NCBI GenBank assembly: GCA_031385325.1 | Contig: JANNBJ010000190.1 | Span: forward strand, 1 to 42,244 | Direction: 5' to 3' | Length of the DNA stretch: 42,244 nucleotides | Source of the DNA: SYFY01 sp031385325 | GTDB taxonomy: Bacteria; Pseudomonadota; Gammaproteobacteria; Pseudomonadales; Azotimanducaceae | Shown here: positions 15,422 through 24,234 of the stretch, piece by piece | Numbering within the stretch: position 1 is the first letter of the stretch | How the letters are laid out: every line of letters begins with the position of its first letter | Translations under genes and position numbers: made by a program | The notes under the pieces: generated by a model | Seen by the model: only the letters and a program-made list of their open reading frames with translations | The model's database searches: none | Told to the model about the DNA's origin: nothing

Positions 15422-16888
15422 TCAGATTCCGCCCATGCACAGGTATTTCAGTTCGGTGTAGTCATCGAGCCCGTACTTCGAGCCCTCATGACCTTGGCCT
15501 GATTCCTTGATGCCGCCGAAGGGTGCCGCGGGATTTGAAACCAGTCCCTCATTGATTCCGACGATGCCATATTCAAGCGCCTCGCTAACTCGCCAGACGC
15601 GGCCGATGTCTCGAGCATAAAAATAGCAGGCCAGCCCAAAGGGTGTGTCATTGGCCATGGCAACCGCCTCGGCCTCATCCTTGAAGCGAATCAGCGGCGC
15701 AACGGGGCCGAAGATCTCCTCCTGGAATACCTTCATCCGGGTCGTGACATTGGTGAGTATGGTGGGCTCGACAAAACAGGCCCCCAACGAAGAGCGTCGA
15801 CCACCGGTGACTACGGTTGCGCCGAGTTTCACCGCATCTGCAACAAACTCGAGCACCGTATTGGCCGCACCTTCATCGATCAGTGGGCCTATGGTGGTGT
15901 CTGAGTCCGTGCCGTTGCCAAGCTTCAACTCCTTCACCGCAGCCGCAAGCTTCGCCGCAAACGCATCGTGCACACTGTCCTGCACAAGAATGCGGTTGGT
16001 GCAGACACAGGTCTGCCCGGCATTGCGGAACTTCGACGCCATGGCACCTGCCACGGCAGCGTCGAGATCGGCGTCTTCAAAGACGATAAAGGGCGCATTC
16101 CCACCCAGCTCCATCGACGTACGCTTGACGGTCTGCGCGCACTCCGCCATCAACGTTTTTCCGACTGGCGTCGAGCCGGTGAACGTCAGTTTTCGAACGA
16201 TGGGATTGCCCGTGAGTTCTGCGCCAATCTGCGCAGTGTTGCCCGTGATCACATTGATCACACCGTGTGGAATGCCGGCGCGGGCGGCAAGTTCGGCAAT
16301 GGCATACGCTGACAGTGGTGTTGCATTGGCAGGTTTGCAAACCACGGCGCACCCAGCGGCCAGGGCTGGTGCAACCTTGCGGGTCAACATCGCATTCGGG
16401 AAATTCCATGGCGTGATGCAGGCCACCACGCCGACGGGCTGCTTGGTAACGATAATCCTCTGGTTGGGGGCCGCTGCCGGAATCACGTCGCCGTAGACCC
16501 GCCGTGCTTCCTCGGCAAACCACTCAACGTAGCCGGCGCCATAGGCAATTTCGCCACGCGCCTCCGCCAGCGGTTTACCCATCTCGGCGGTCAGAATTTC
16601 AGCCAGATCGTCCTGGTTCGCCATCATCAGATTGAACCAGCGTCGTAACAGATCGCTGCGCGCCTTGGCGGTGAGCTTTCGCCAGCCCACCTGAGCCCGC
16701 TCGGCAGCCTGGATCGCCCGTCTGGTTTCGGCAGTTCCACAGCGCGCAACTGCCGCGATAGTCTCGCCGGTCGCTGGATTCTGAATGGGCACCGTTGCAC
16801 CGGAGTCGGCGTCGACCCACGCGCCATCGATGAAGGCCTGGGTGCGCAGCAGCGCCGGATCTTTGAGTCTGCTAGCCAAAGCGCTCAT
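15422..16888 (-). CDS. gabD: NAD(P)-dependent succinate-semialdehyde dehydrogenase
   Basis: This 488-residue aldehyde dehydrogenase oxidises succinate semialdehyde to succinate, the last step of GABA degradation. Family signatures are present in order: ITPWNFPNAMLTRKVAPALAAG with the catalytic Asn, KPANATPLSA in the cofactor site, FTGSTPVGK, ELGGNAPFIVFEDADLD with the general-base Glu, and GQTCVCTNRILVQ with the nucleophilic Cys. The second Cys two residues later is typical of GabD. EEIFGPVAP and PFGGIKESGQGHEGSKYGLDDY complete the C-terminal part. Closeness to GabD is strong, though related semialdehydes could also be used. No transaminase is adjacent. The divergent region before it carries three 18-bp iterons. 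Confidence 0.9.
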   Translation of the reverse strand: MSALASRLKDPALLRTQAFIDGAWVDADSGATVPIQNPATGETIAAVARCGTAETRRAIQAAERAQVGWRKLTAKARSDLLRRWFNLMMANQDDLAEILTAEMGKPLAEARGEIAYGAGYVEWFAEEARRVYGDVIPAAAPNQRIIVTKQPVGVVACITPWNFPNAMLTRKVAPALAAGCAVVCKPANATPLSAYAIAELAARAGIPHGVINVITGNTAQIGAELTGNPIVRKLTFTGSTPVGKTLMAECAQTVKRTSMELGGNAPFIVFEDADLDAAVAGAMASKFRNAGQTCVCTNRILVQDSVHDAFAAKLAAAVKELKLGNGTDSDTTIGPLIDEGAANTVLEFVADAVKLGATVVTGGRRSSLGACFVEPTILTNVTTRMKVFQEEIFGPVAPLIRFKDEAEAVAMANDTPFGLACYFYARDIGRVWRVSEALEYGIVGINEGLVSNPAAPFGGIKESGQGHEGSKYGLDDYTELKYLCMGGI

Positions 16889-16912
16889 TGGATGAACTCC
16901 TGTAGGTTGGTC

Positions 16913-16966
16913 CCGTTGATTTTCAATCCACCGTTGATTTCTAATCGACCGTTGATTTGCAGTCGA
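16913..16966. repeat. three 18-bp iterons in the gabD / hydrolase divergent region
   Basis: Three head-to-tail copies begin at 16913, 16931 and 16949 with exact 18-base spacing. The shared pattern is CCGTTGATTTNNAATCNA; the third copy has AGTC in place of AATC. Each of the first two contains the dyad GATT-NNN-AATC. They lie 25-78 bases before the gabD ATG and about 110-160 bases before the hydrolase start. This is the right place for repeated operator sites, but it could also be a passive tandem repeat. Confidence 0.6.
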
Positions 16967-17075
16967 ACGGCCCGCCAGACAAGACAGGTCCAGAGTGAAC
17001 AGACGAGCACGGAGGCGTTGCGTTCATCGTAAGGACTCTGCTACAGAGTAGTTCAGATCACAACGAAGACTTCGA

Positions 17076-18107
17076 ATGAGCAAGATTCAGAACGACGACC
17101 GCATCGACCCTCGCATCAAGGCGGTGATGGGCGGCATGCCAACCGGCAATGCCGGCAACGTCGCGGATCGGGACACCCTGATTGCGGCCGTCAACACTCC
17201 GGAAGCGCAGGCTCGCCGTGAAGGCATGCAGGCCATGTTCCAGATGATGGACAACGAACAGATCGCTCCATCCGGCGGTCTCGACATCACCACCCACGAA
17301 TTCAAATCGAGCCCGGATAACAACACCATCCAGGTTCTGTTCATGCGTCCGAAAGGCGCCGTCAATCCACCCTGTGTTGTCTACTTCCACGGCGGTGGCA
17401 TGCAGACCATGTCCTGTTTCGACGGTATGTATCGCGCCTGGGGACGCATCATCGCAAACCAGGGTGTCGCCGTGGCCATGATCGACTTCAGGAATTGCCT
17501 GGCGCCATCATCGTCACCAGAGGTCAAACCGTTTCCGGCCGGACTCAACGACTGCGTATCGGGTGTGCATTGGGTACATCAGCAGGCGGCAGCGCTGGGT
17601 ATCAATCCGGACCGCATCATCCTCGCCGGTGAGAGTGGTGGTGGCAACCTCACCCTGGCGACCGGCCTGAAACTCAAGCGTGACGGAGATCAGGCCTTGA
17701 TCAAGGGCATGTATGCGTTGTGTCCCTACATCGCCGGACAATGGCCCGATGAACGTTTCCCATCGTCCGTGGAAAACAACGGAATCCTGCTCGATCTGCA
17801 CAACAACAATGGTGCAATGGCGTATGGCATCGAAGCATTCAATCGTCGCGATCCTCTGGCATGGCCGGGCTTTGCGACGGAAGACGATGTCAAAGGGCTG
17901 GTGCCAACGGTCATCAGCGTCAATGAGTGCGACCCGCTGCGTGACGAAGGCATCGCGTTTTATCGCTTGTTACTGAAAGCGGGGGTTCCTGCGCGAGCCA
18001 GAACCATGCTGGGCACGATTCACGGTACCGAGATTTTTGCGATCGCCTGCCCTGACGTCAGTCGGGACACCGCACAGGCGATTGCGCACTTCGCACGAGA
18101 TGTCTGA
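17076..18107 (+). CDS. alpha/beta hydrolase, hormone-sensitive-lipase type esterase
   Basis: This 343-residue protein has no signal peptide, so it is probably cytoplasmic. The HSL family oxyanion motif HGGG occurs in VVYFHGGGMQTMSCFDGMY near residue 105. The nucleophile elbow is GESGGGN (family form GDSAGGN) near residue 188. The catalytic Asp is probable in NECDPLRDEG and the His in GTIHGTEIF, both in the expected order and spacing. Such enzymes hydrolyse short acyl esters; the natural substrate is unknown. It is transcribed away from gabD and ends two bases from the convergent CPXCG gene. Confidence 0.88.
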   Translation: MSKIQNDDRIDPRIKAVMGGMPTGNAGNVADRDTLIAAVNTPEAQARREGMQAMFQMMDNEQIAPSGGLDITTHEFKSSPDNNTIQVLFMRPKGAVNPPCVVYFHGGGMQTMSCFDGMYRAWGRIIANQGVAVAMIDFRNCLAPSSSPEVKPFPAGLNDCVSGVHWVHQQAAALGINPDRIILAGESGGGNLTLATGLKLKRDGDQALIKGMYALCPYIAGQWPDERFPSSVENNGILLDLHNNNGAMAYGIEAFNRRDPLAWPGFATEDDVKGLVPTVISVNECDPLRDEGIAFYRLLLKAGVPARARTMLGTIHGTEIFAIACPDVSRDTAQAIAHFARDV

Positions 18108-18109
18108 TC

Positions 18110-18304
18110 TCAGGTCTCGTCTTCTGACTGGAGATAAACCGTAATTTCCTCTTCATTGACGGTCACCGTGACGAAGATGGGACGACAGCAGACGGAGCAG
18201 TCTTCAATATAGACCTGCTCCGGCTCGCTCGGATCAATCACGAGTTCAATGGATTCACCACAATACGGGCAATCCGCCTGATGTAACCGTGTGTCGTAAT
18301 ACAT
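18110..18304 (-). CDS. CPXCG-motif cysteine-rich protein
   Basis: This 64-residue protein starts at the ATG at 18304, preceded by GGCGGAGACGAC. An in-frame ATG-like start 20 codons upstream adds no family sequence and would overlap the transporter. Two cysteine pairs are visible, CPYCGESIEL and CSVCCRPI, which fits the small CPXCG zinc-ribbon family. The rest is acidic (IDPSEPEQVYIED; YLQSEDET). Its function is unknown; the fold suggests zinc binding. It lies 25 bases downstream of the MFS gene, probably in the same transcript. Confidence 0.85.
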   Translation of the reverse strand: MYYDTRLHQADCPYCGESIELVIDPSEPEQVYIEDCSVCCRPIFVTVTVNEEEITVYLQSEDET

Positions 18305-18329
18305 GTCGTCTCCGCCTGCGCCCACAGGG

Positions 18330-19532
18330 CTATTGATTCTGATGTACCGCAACCCGTCGACCAAGCCACGGCATGCAGGCGAGCAGAATCACATAGATAA
18401 CCGCCGCAGTCGCATACGGAAGTGTGGGTGTTACCTGATATAACACGCCGCCAAGGAGTGGACCGATGGTAAAACCGAGTGGACCGCAGGAACCGGCAAC
18501 ACCGGCAACCGCCCCTTGTTCCTGTTGTGATACCGCAAGTGATGCGCCCGCCATGAAGCCTGGTCCCGCGAGCCCCATACCAAAACCCTGGATCATCAGG
18601 GCACCCGTCAAGGCCCAGCGATCTTCGACCAGCGCCATGATGGTGAACGCCAGAATCAGCAATGGCAGGGCCAGACGCAGCAGACCGAACGGGGTAATTT
18701 CCAGGCGTTGCACGATAACGCCCTGAGCAATCAACGAACACACCGCAGATGCCATCATGGCAACACCCATGGTCTGCGCGGTTTGGGCTCCCGTCAGGCC
18801 AAGGGCGTCCTGAAACCGGAACCCCATGGTCTGCTGCACCAGCGCGTTACCCATGAACATGGTCACGCCCACAACGATGAACGGCAGAATGCGTGGGTCC
18901 CCATATTTCATGCGAGGCGGCATGACACTGGGGGAGTGACGTGGCAGTTCCGGTAGAAAACGCCACACAAACAAGCCGTTGAGCAGTGCAAGACCCGCCA
19001 TGATCCAGAGCGGCGCAATCAATGAAACTGCTGCGAAAACAGCCACCGAAGGACCAAGGATCGCGCCAATGTTGTTGGCCGCACCGGCAGCGCCCATCCC
19101 CTTCGTTCGATTGGCAATGCTGGTCACATCCGACATGTAGGCATTCGCTGCCGGCATGGTTGCGGACATGACCCCTGCGTGCAGCATACGTGTCACGATC
19201 AGGCTCACGAACAGCGCGGATCCCGTGATCCAACCCGCTAGTCCCGCATGCTGCGTTGTATTGAAGAGCACGGTGCCTGCAGTGAAGCCGAAAATTCCAG
19301 TCAGGATGATTCGTTTACGTCCGAATCTATCGGACATCCGTCCCCAGTTTGGGCTCGACAGAAACACCGTTAACGATGATGCGGCAATGATCGCGGTGAT
19401 TTGCAGTTCATTGAGACCCATCTCGCGGCCAAGTGGAGCCAGGACAGGAAACAGCACGGTAAAGCCCATGCCAACCACCACCAGCGAGGACAGCAGCATG
19501 CGACGGGCATGAGTGTTTTCTCGGTCAGGCAC
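18330..19532 (-). CDS. MFS transporter, drug:H+ antiporter (TetA-like) type
   Basis: This 400-residue protein has about 12 hydrophobic segments and begins with GTG. The MFS motif A loop is clear after helix 2: SSPNWGRMSDRFGRKRIILTG. A motif resembling motif C of antiporters occurs near residue 160 (AAGAANNIGAILGPSVAV), and a related segment (GSCGPLGFTIGPLLGGVLY) lies in the C-terminal half. This pattern suggests export of a small hydrophobic compound by proton exchange. It begins five bases after the FabH-like gene, so the pair is co-transcribed. It may export a product of that ketosynthase, which is only inference from position. Confidence 0.88.
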   Translation of the reverse strand: MPDRENTHARRMLLSSLVVVGMGFTVLFPVLAPLGREMGLNELQITAIIAASSLTVFLSSPNWGRMSDRFGRKRIILTGIFGFTAGTVLFNTTQHAGLAGWITGSALFVSLIVTRMLHAGVMSATMPAANAYMSDVTSIANRTKGMGAAGAANNIGAILGPSVAVFAAVSLIAPLWIMAGLALLNGLFVWRFLPELPRHSPSVMPPRMKYGDPRILPFIVVGVTMFMGNALVQQTMGFRFQDALGLTGAQTAQTMGVAMMASAVCSLIAQGVIVQRLEITPFGLLRLALPLLILAFTIMALVEDRWALTGALMIQGFGMGLAGPGFMAGASLAVSQQEQGAVAGVAGSCGPLGFTIGPLLGGVLYQVTPTLPYATAAVIYVILLACMPWLGRRVAVHQNQ

Positions 19533-19537
19533 GAACG

Positions 19538-20659
19538 CTAACGCTTGCGCAGTACAAGGGAACCGATCGAATAACCCGCGCCGAATGAACAGATCACGCC
19601 CAGATCATCAGCCTGCAGATCTTCATGATGCAAGGCAAAGGCAATCAGCGATCCGGCCGACGCCGTGTTGGCGTATTCGTCGAGAACGATGGGCGCAACG
19701 TCCGGCGTGGGGTCGCCACCCAACAACCTGCGCACGATGAGCTGGTTCATGTTGATGTTCGCCTGATGCAGCCACCAGCGACGAATATCGGGGACGCCCA
19801 GTCCCAGCGATTCAACTTGTGCCAACAGGTGGTCAGCCGCCATAGGGCAGACTTCCTTGAACACCTTGCGTCCGTTTTGATGAAACAGTTTGTCTCGGCC
19901 ATAGGGGTCGGAGTCATCAACGAACGAAAGATAACCAAAGTTGGAGCGAATGTTGTTGGAGTACACCGTTCGCGCACGTGTGCCCAGCACCGCGTAACTA
20001 TGCTGCGAGGTACAGGTCTCGGCACGCTCCAGCACGACAGCCGTTGCCACATCACCGAAGATGAAGTGGCCATCACGATCCGTGTAGTTGACCTGCGGCG
20101 AGGTCAGCTCCGGATTGATGACGAGTACCGCGCGTGCGGAACCGGCAGCGATGGCGTCGTACGCGCGCTGCAATGCAAACGTTGCGGCCGAGCACGCCAC
20201 CAGCATGTCGAATCCGAAGCCTTCAATACCCAAAGCTGCCTGCACTTCAATGGCAATCGCGGGATAGGCTCGCTGGGTATACGCACATGAGACGATGACC
20301 ATGTCGATGTCGTGCGGTTGTTTGTCAGCTGCGGCGAGTGCTGGCCGGGCTGCAGCCAATGCCATCTCGGCCTGATGAGAGAGTTCATCTTCGCCACGCT
20401 CGCTGATATTGGGTCGCATGCGCGTGATGTCGAGAATGCCTGCTTTTTCATAGGCGTAACGCTGTTTGACGCCGGAGGCCTTTTCGATGAATTCGACACT
20501 GGAGAGCGCGACGGCCTCAATCGCCCCTGCGGCAATCTGCGCTGCATGCTCCTGATTGAATGCGTTGGCCCATTCGTTATAACTGGCCACCAGTTCAGCG
20601 TTGGTGATGATATGTGGCGGGTGCCACAGGCCAACGCCACTGATCACAACCTGGTTCAC
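19538..20659 (-). CDS. beta-ketoacyl-ACP synthase III-like enzyme (FabH family)
   Basis: The protein has 373 residues from the GTG at 20659, with TGGAGCGTGG before it. This start gives the usual N-terminus NQVVISGVGLWHPPHIITNAE. The thiolase-fold triad is visible: Cys in DMLVACSAATFALQ, His in WWLHQANINMNQ and Asn in DEYANTASAGS. The protein is longer than E. coli FabH (about 317). It resembles the long FabH-like enzymes of Pseudomonas that feed medium-chain acyl-CoA into fatty-acid synthesis. Condensation of an acyl-CoA with malonyl-ACP is the likely reaction; the chain length is unknown. Its GTG overlaps the stop of the Trm112-like gene (GTGA), and an MFS gene follows. Confidence 0.88.
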   Translation of the reverse strand: MNQVVISGVGLWHPPHIITNAELVASYNEWANAFNQEHAAQIAAGAIEAVALSSVEFIEKASGVKQRYAYEKAGILDITRMRPNISERGEDELSHQAEMALAAARPALAAADKQPHDIDMVIVSCAYTQRAYPAIAIEVQAALGIEGFGFDMLVACSAATFALQRAYDAIAAGSARAVLVINPELTSPQVNYTDRDGHFIFGDVATAVVLERAETCTSQHSYAVLGTRARTVYSNNIRSNFGYLSFVDDSDPYGRDKLFHQNGRKVFKEVCPMAADHLLAQVESLGLGVPDIRRWWLHQANINMNQLIVRRLLGGDPTPDVAPIVLDEYANTASAGSLIAFALHHEDLQADDLGVICSFGAGYSIGSLVLRKR

Positions 20660-20853
20660 CCACGCTCCAGGCTGCGTAGTTCCTCTGCAGTGAGAGGCCG
20701 CGCTTCGTCTTCCACCATCATCGGTATGTCGTCGACGATCGGATAGGCCAGTTCGCTCTGCCGGCACCACAACTCATTACGTTCACGCTTGTAGAACAGC
20801 GGCGCTTTGGTGATCGGGCAGACCAGAATTTCCAGTAGCTGCGGGTCTAACAA
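20656..20853 (-). CDS. Trm112-like / UPF0434 small zinc-ribbon protein
   Basis: This 65-residue protein starts with a rare TTG at 20853, embedded in the end of purA (TTGTTAG, where TAG is the purA stop). AAGGA lies nine bases before it. The sequence LDPQLLEILVCPITKAPLFY...ELWCRQSELAYPIVDDIPMM is the standard Trm112/UPF0434 pattern, with Cys in VCP and WCR; members usually follow lpxK or kdsB. Eukaryotic Trm112 activates methyltransferases, and bacterial members are suspected of similar partner roles. It is coupled at both ends, to purA and to the ketosynthase. Confidence 0.88.
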   Translation of the reverse strand: MLDPQLLEILVCPITKAPLFYKRERNELWCRQSELAYPIVDDIPMMVEDEARPLTAEELRSLERG

Positions 20854-22142
20854 TTGAAAGGGTCCTTGAGTACGATCGTCTCGCTTCGATCAGGCCCGGT
20901 GGAGATGATGTCAATGCTGGCCCCCACGGCATCCTCAACCTTGCGAATGTAGCGACGCGCATTTTCTGGCAGTTCTTCCAGGCGTTTGATGCCAAGTGTT
21001 GATTCCTGCCAACCCGGGAGTGTTTCGTAAATCGGGGTGATTTCTGCGTAATACTCGCTACCGAAGTTGGGTAGATACTCGGCATGCTGAGGCCGCTCAT
21101 AACCCGTGCAGATGCGAATTTCCTGCAGGCCATCGAGGACGTCGAGTTTGGTCAGACAAAGGCCCGAGATACTGTTGATCTGCACAGCCTGCCGAAGCGC
21201 TACCGCATCGAACCAGCCACAACGACGCGGGCGCCCGGTGGTTGAACCGAATTCATTGCCGCGGGTCGCCAATCGCTGACCCACATCATCGAACAGTTCA
21301 GTCGGAAACGGGCCTGAACCAACCCGTGTAGCGTAGGCCTTGGTAATGCCGAGGATATAGTCGAGATATTTAGGCCCGAACCCACTGCCTACTGCCGTGC
21401 CACCGGCGGTGGTATTGGAGCTTGTCACAAAGGGATAAGTCCCCAGATCGATATCAAGCAACGCGCCTTGCGCGCCTTCAAAGAGGATGTTCTCGCCGGC
21501 TTCACGCAGGCCATGCAACAGCGCCACCACATCGGTGACCATCGGCTTGATCTGCTCACAGATGGCAGCACAGTCATCGAGCGTCTGCTGGAAATCAACC
21601 GGCTTGACCTTGTAATAATTCAACAGCATGAAGTTGTGGTACTCCATGACTTCCGACAACTTGCTGGCAAAACTCTGCCAGTGAAACATGTCACCCAACC
21701 GCACTCCGCGACGCGCAACCTTGTCCTCGTACGCAGGGCCGATACCTCGACCGGTGGTACCGATCTTCTGACTGCCCCGTGCGTCTTCACGCGCGAGATC
21801 GAGTGCCGCGTGGTAGGGCAGGATCAGAGGGCACGCCGGCGAGATCTTCAGACGCTCGCGAACAGGCACTCCGCGAGCCTCCAGGTTTTGCACTTCTTTC
21901 AACAGCGCATGTGGTTCAAGAACCACGCCGTTGCCGACGATGCACGCAACGCCGTCGCGAAGAATGCCACTGGGCACAACATGCAGAACGGTTTTCTGAC
22001 CTTCGATCACCAGCGTATGGCCAGCGTTATGGCCACCCTGAAAACGAACGACAGCAGCCACCCGATCAGTCAGCAGATCGACGATTTTGCCTTTGCCTTC
22101 GTCGCCCCACTGCGTGCCAATGACGACTACATTACTTCCCAT
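20847..22142 (-). CDS. purA: adenylosuccinate synthetase
   Basis: This 431-residue protein is full length. PurA makes adenylosuccinate from IMP, aspartate and GTP, the first committed step to AMP. The GTP/IMP loop GTQWGDEGKGKIVD is at residues 9-22. QGGHNAGHTLV follows, with the catalytic His. GTTGRGIGPAYEDKVARRGVR and EGAQGALLDIDLGTYPFVTSSN are also present, with GSTTGRPRRCGWFDAVALR in the C-terminal half. The gene begins inside hisZ (11-base overlap) and its end contains the TTG start of the Trm112-like gene. In E. coli purA also follows hflC, with other small genes between. Confidence 0.98.
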   Translation of the reverse strand: MGSNVVVIGTQWGDEGKGKIVDLLTDRVAAVVRFQGGHNAGHTLVIEGQKTVLHVVPSGILRDGVACIVGNGVVLEPHALLKEVQNLEARGVPVRERLKISPACPLILPYHAALDLAREDARGSQKIGTTGRGIGPAYEDKVARRGVRLGDMFHWQSFASKLSEVMEYHNFMLLNYYKVKPVDFQQTLDDCAAICEQIKPMVTDVVALLHGLREAGENILFEGAQGALLDIDLGTYPFVTSSNTTAGGTAVGSGFGPKYLDYILGITKAYATRVGSGPFPTELFDDVGQRLATRGNEFGSTTGRPRRCGWFDAVALRQAVQINSISGLCLTKLDVLDGLQEIRICTGYERPQHAEYLPNFGSEYYAEITPIYETLPGWQESTLGIKRLEELPENARRYIRKVEDAVGASIDIISTGPDRSETIVLKDPFNC

Positions 22143-23295
22143 GCCGATTCCTCAACACCCAGTCGTCTCCTGATCTGACAAGTTCACGTACACATCGCGA
22201 TGGTGCAATCTCGGTTTGACCGAGTGCCTGTACCACCACATGGCCTTCCGCCCGCAGCGTCTTGATGCGCTGTAAGAGCGCGGTTTCCACCCGCTCGCTC
22301 CACGCCACCCAGACCGCCTCGCCAGGCTCTTCTTCTACCACGAGTCTGTGCAGGTTCATATCAAAGCCGGTCGCTGGACGTGCCCTGCCAAAGTGAGCAC
22401 CCACTCCATCATAACGTCCACCCTGGGCCACGGGCGCGCCTTGATCTTTCTGGTAGGCAGCGAAGACGGGGCCGTTGTGATACCCGTAACCCGAAAGTTC
22501 CGCCAGGTCAAAACGAATCTCGACCTCAGGATTACTCGCCGCAACCCTCCCGGCGACGTCAGCCAGTTCCTGAAGCGCAGTCAGCACTGCGGCGGGTGCA
22601 GAAGCAAATGTCTGACGAGCTGTGGCCAGCAAAGAAACGTCACCCATCAAGCCAGGCAACTGAATCAGTACCTCAGGCACACCCAACTCGCGCACCAGCT
22701 CGCCGATATCCGTTTCAGACTTTCTCTGTACAGCGTCAAACAGCTGACGCGCGCTTGCGCCCGTCAGCTGCAACGGTTCAACCAGCGCACGGAATACGCC
22801 CATGTGACCCAGCAGCAAAACTGGCTTCACTACGCCTGCCACGGCCAGAGCCTCAAGCATGAGCGTGACCACTTCGGCATCGGCGGTCGGCGCCGGTGAG
22901 CCAAACAGCTCTGCGCCGGCCTTGAATTGAATACGAGCGTCCAGCGCGCCGCGCGGGTTCGCGTGAACCACCGGACCTGCATAACAGAGTCGCTGGATAC
23001 CTTCGCTGCGGCGGCTGTGGGAGTCGATTCGCACCGCCTGTGATGTCATGTCCGCGCGAACCCCCAGCATTCGACCGGATTGCTGATCGATGACTTTGAG
23101 GGTTTGCAGATCAAGATCCTGACCACTGCCAACCAGCAATGAGTCGAGATATTCAATGAGCGGGGGCTCTATGTGTTCGTAGCCCCATGTCTTGAAAAGA
23201 TCCAGCACCGATCGGCGCAGTCGCTCAAGCGCCCCCGCCTTGGGAGGCAAGAGCTCATCAACACCATGCGGCAATCGCCATTTATTGTCGTTCAC
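22132..23295 (-). CDS. hisZ: ATP phosphoribosyltransferase regulatory subunit HisZ
   Basis: This 387-residue protein is a class II aminoacyl-tRNA-synthetase-like protein without charging function. It begins with GTG (NDNKWRLPHGVDELLPPKAGALERL). Motif-like segments are visible: WGYEHIEPPLIEYLDSLL, VRADMTSQAVRID and LCYAGPVVHANPRG. A histidine-pocket-like region near the C-terminus reads GGRYDGVGAHFGRARPATGFDMNL. HisZ binds the short form of HisG, makes it active and mediates histidine feedback. This implies a short hisG elsewhere in the genome. It overlaps purA by 11 bases, so purine and histidine functions share a transcript. Confidence 0.95.
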   Translation of the reverse strand: MNDNKWRLPHGVDELLPPKAGALERLRRSVLDLFKTWGYEHIEPPLIEYLDSLLVGSGQDLDLQTLKVIDQQSGRMLGVRADMTSQAVRIDSHSRRSEGIQRLCYAGPVVHANPRGALDARIQFKAGAELFGSPAPTADAEVVTLMLEALAVAGVVKPVLLLGHMGVFRALVEPLQLTGASARQLFDAVQRKSETDIGELVRELGVPEVLIQLPGLMGDVSLLATARQTFASAPAAVLTALQELADVAGRVAASNPEVEIRFDLAELSGYGYHNGPVFAAYQKDQGAPVAQGGRYDGVGAHFGRARPATGFDMNLHRLVVEEEPGEAVWVAWSERVETALLQRIKTLRAEGHVVVQALGQTEIAPSRCVRELVRSGDDWVLRNRHGK

Positions 23296-23342
23296 CGCAC
23301 ACTCTTCCTGGCCCGGAATATTCGTGAATCTTCGTCGCGAGG

Positions 23343-24212
23343 TCAGCCGTCGTTTTTCTTCAGATACTTGAAGAAGTCGCTGGAAGGATCAACCACCAGC
23401 ACATCTTCCTTGCCGGCAAAAATCTTGGTGTAGGCGTTAAGGCTTCGGTAGAACGCATAGAACTCCGGATCGCGATTGAATGCCGACGCGTAAATCGCCG
23501 CAGCCTTGGCATCTCCTTCACCGCGAATACGCTCCGAATCACGATAGGCATTGGCTTCGATCACCAGCGTCTGACGTTCCGCGTCAGCACGAATACCCGC
23601 TGCCAGTTCATCCCCTTGCGCCCGATAACGTTTGGCCTCGATTTCCCGCTCTGAAGACATCCGCGCATACACTTCACTTGAAACTTCCTGCGGCAAATCA
23701 ATTCGTTTCACTCGAACATCGATGACCTGGACGCCGGCTGCTTCGCGCATCACCTTGTCGAGGGAGGCCGTGAGCTCTTCCATCAGTTCATCACGCTTGC
23801 CTGAGACCACTTCGTGCATGTCGCGTCGACTGATCTGGTTGCGCAGCCCTTCCTTGACTCGTTCCGCCAGAATCCGCATTGCAGTCGTTTCATCACCGGA
23901 GGTTGCCGTGTAAAACCGGGAGACGTCAGCGATCTTCCACTTGGCAAAGGAATCGACGATGACCGGCTTCTTCTCGAGCGTGTAATAACGTTCGGCTTCG
24001 GAATCAAGCGTCAGGATGCGGCCGTCGAAACGCTTCACCTCTTCGGCAATCGGCCAGCGGAAGTAGAGACCCGGCGGGATGTCTGCGCGGACAACTGCTC
24101 CGAAGCGCAACAGTACAGCGCGCTCAGTCTGCTTGATGACAAACAAAGATGCATACGCGAACAGGAGCAAGAAGCCTGCCGCACCCAGAATCAACACATT
24201 GCGATTGTTCAT
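23343..24212 (-). CDS. hflC: HflC, subunit of the HflKC membrane complex
   Basis: The protein has 289 residues. One N-terminal membrane anchor (NVLILGAAGFLLLFAYASLFV) is followed by the SPFH/band-7 domain starting VIKQTERAVLLRFGAVVRAD, then a long coiled-coil region (MSSEREIEAKRYRAQGDELAAG) and the C-terminal FYRSLNAYTKIF segment. HflC and HflK form a large periplasmic cage around the FtsH protease and modulate its action. It begins 22 bases after hflK ends. Length and order are standard. Confidence 0.97.
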   Translation of the reverse strand: MNNRNVLILGAAGFLLLFAYASLFVIKQTERAVLLRFGAVVRADIPPGLYFRWPIAEEVKRFDGRILTLDSEAERYYTLEKKPVIVDSFAKWKIADVSRFYTATSGDETTAMRILAERVKEGLRNQISRRDMHEVVSGKRDELMEELTASLDKVMREAAGVQVIDVRVKRIDLPQEVSSEVYARMSSEREIEAKRYRAQGDELAAGIRADAERQTLVIEANAYRDSERIRGEGDAKAAAIYASAFNRDPEFYAFYRSLNAYTKIFAGKEDVLVVDPSSDFFKYLKKNDG

Positions 24213-24234
24213 GACTATTCCCTTGCGCTCTTGG

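Noticed and set aside
16913..16966. CRISPR array
   Set aside because: Units are contiguous 18-mers without spacers, only three copies, and no cas genes are near.
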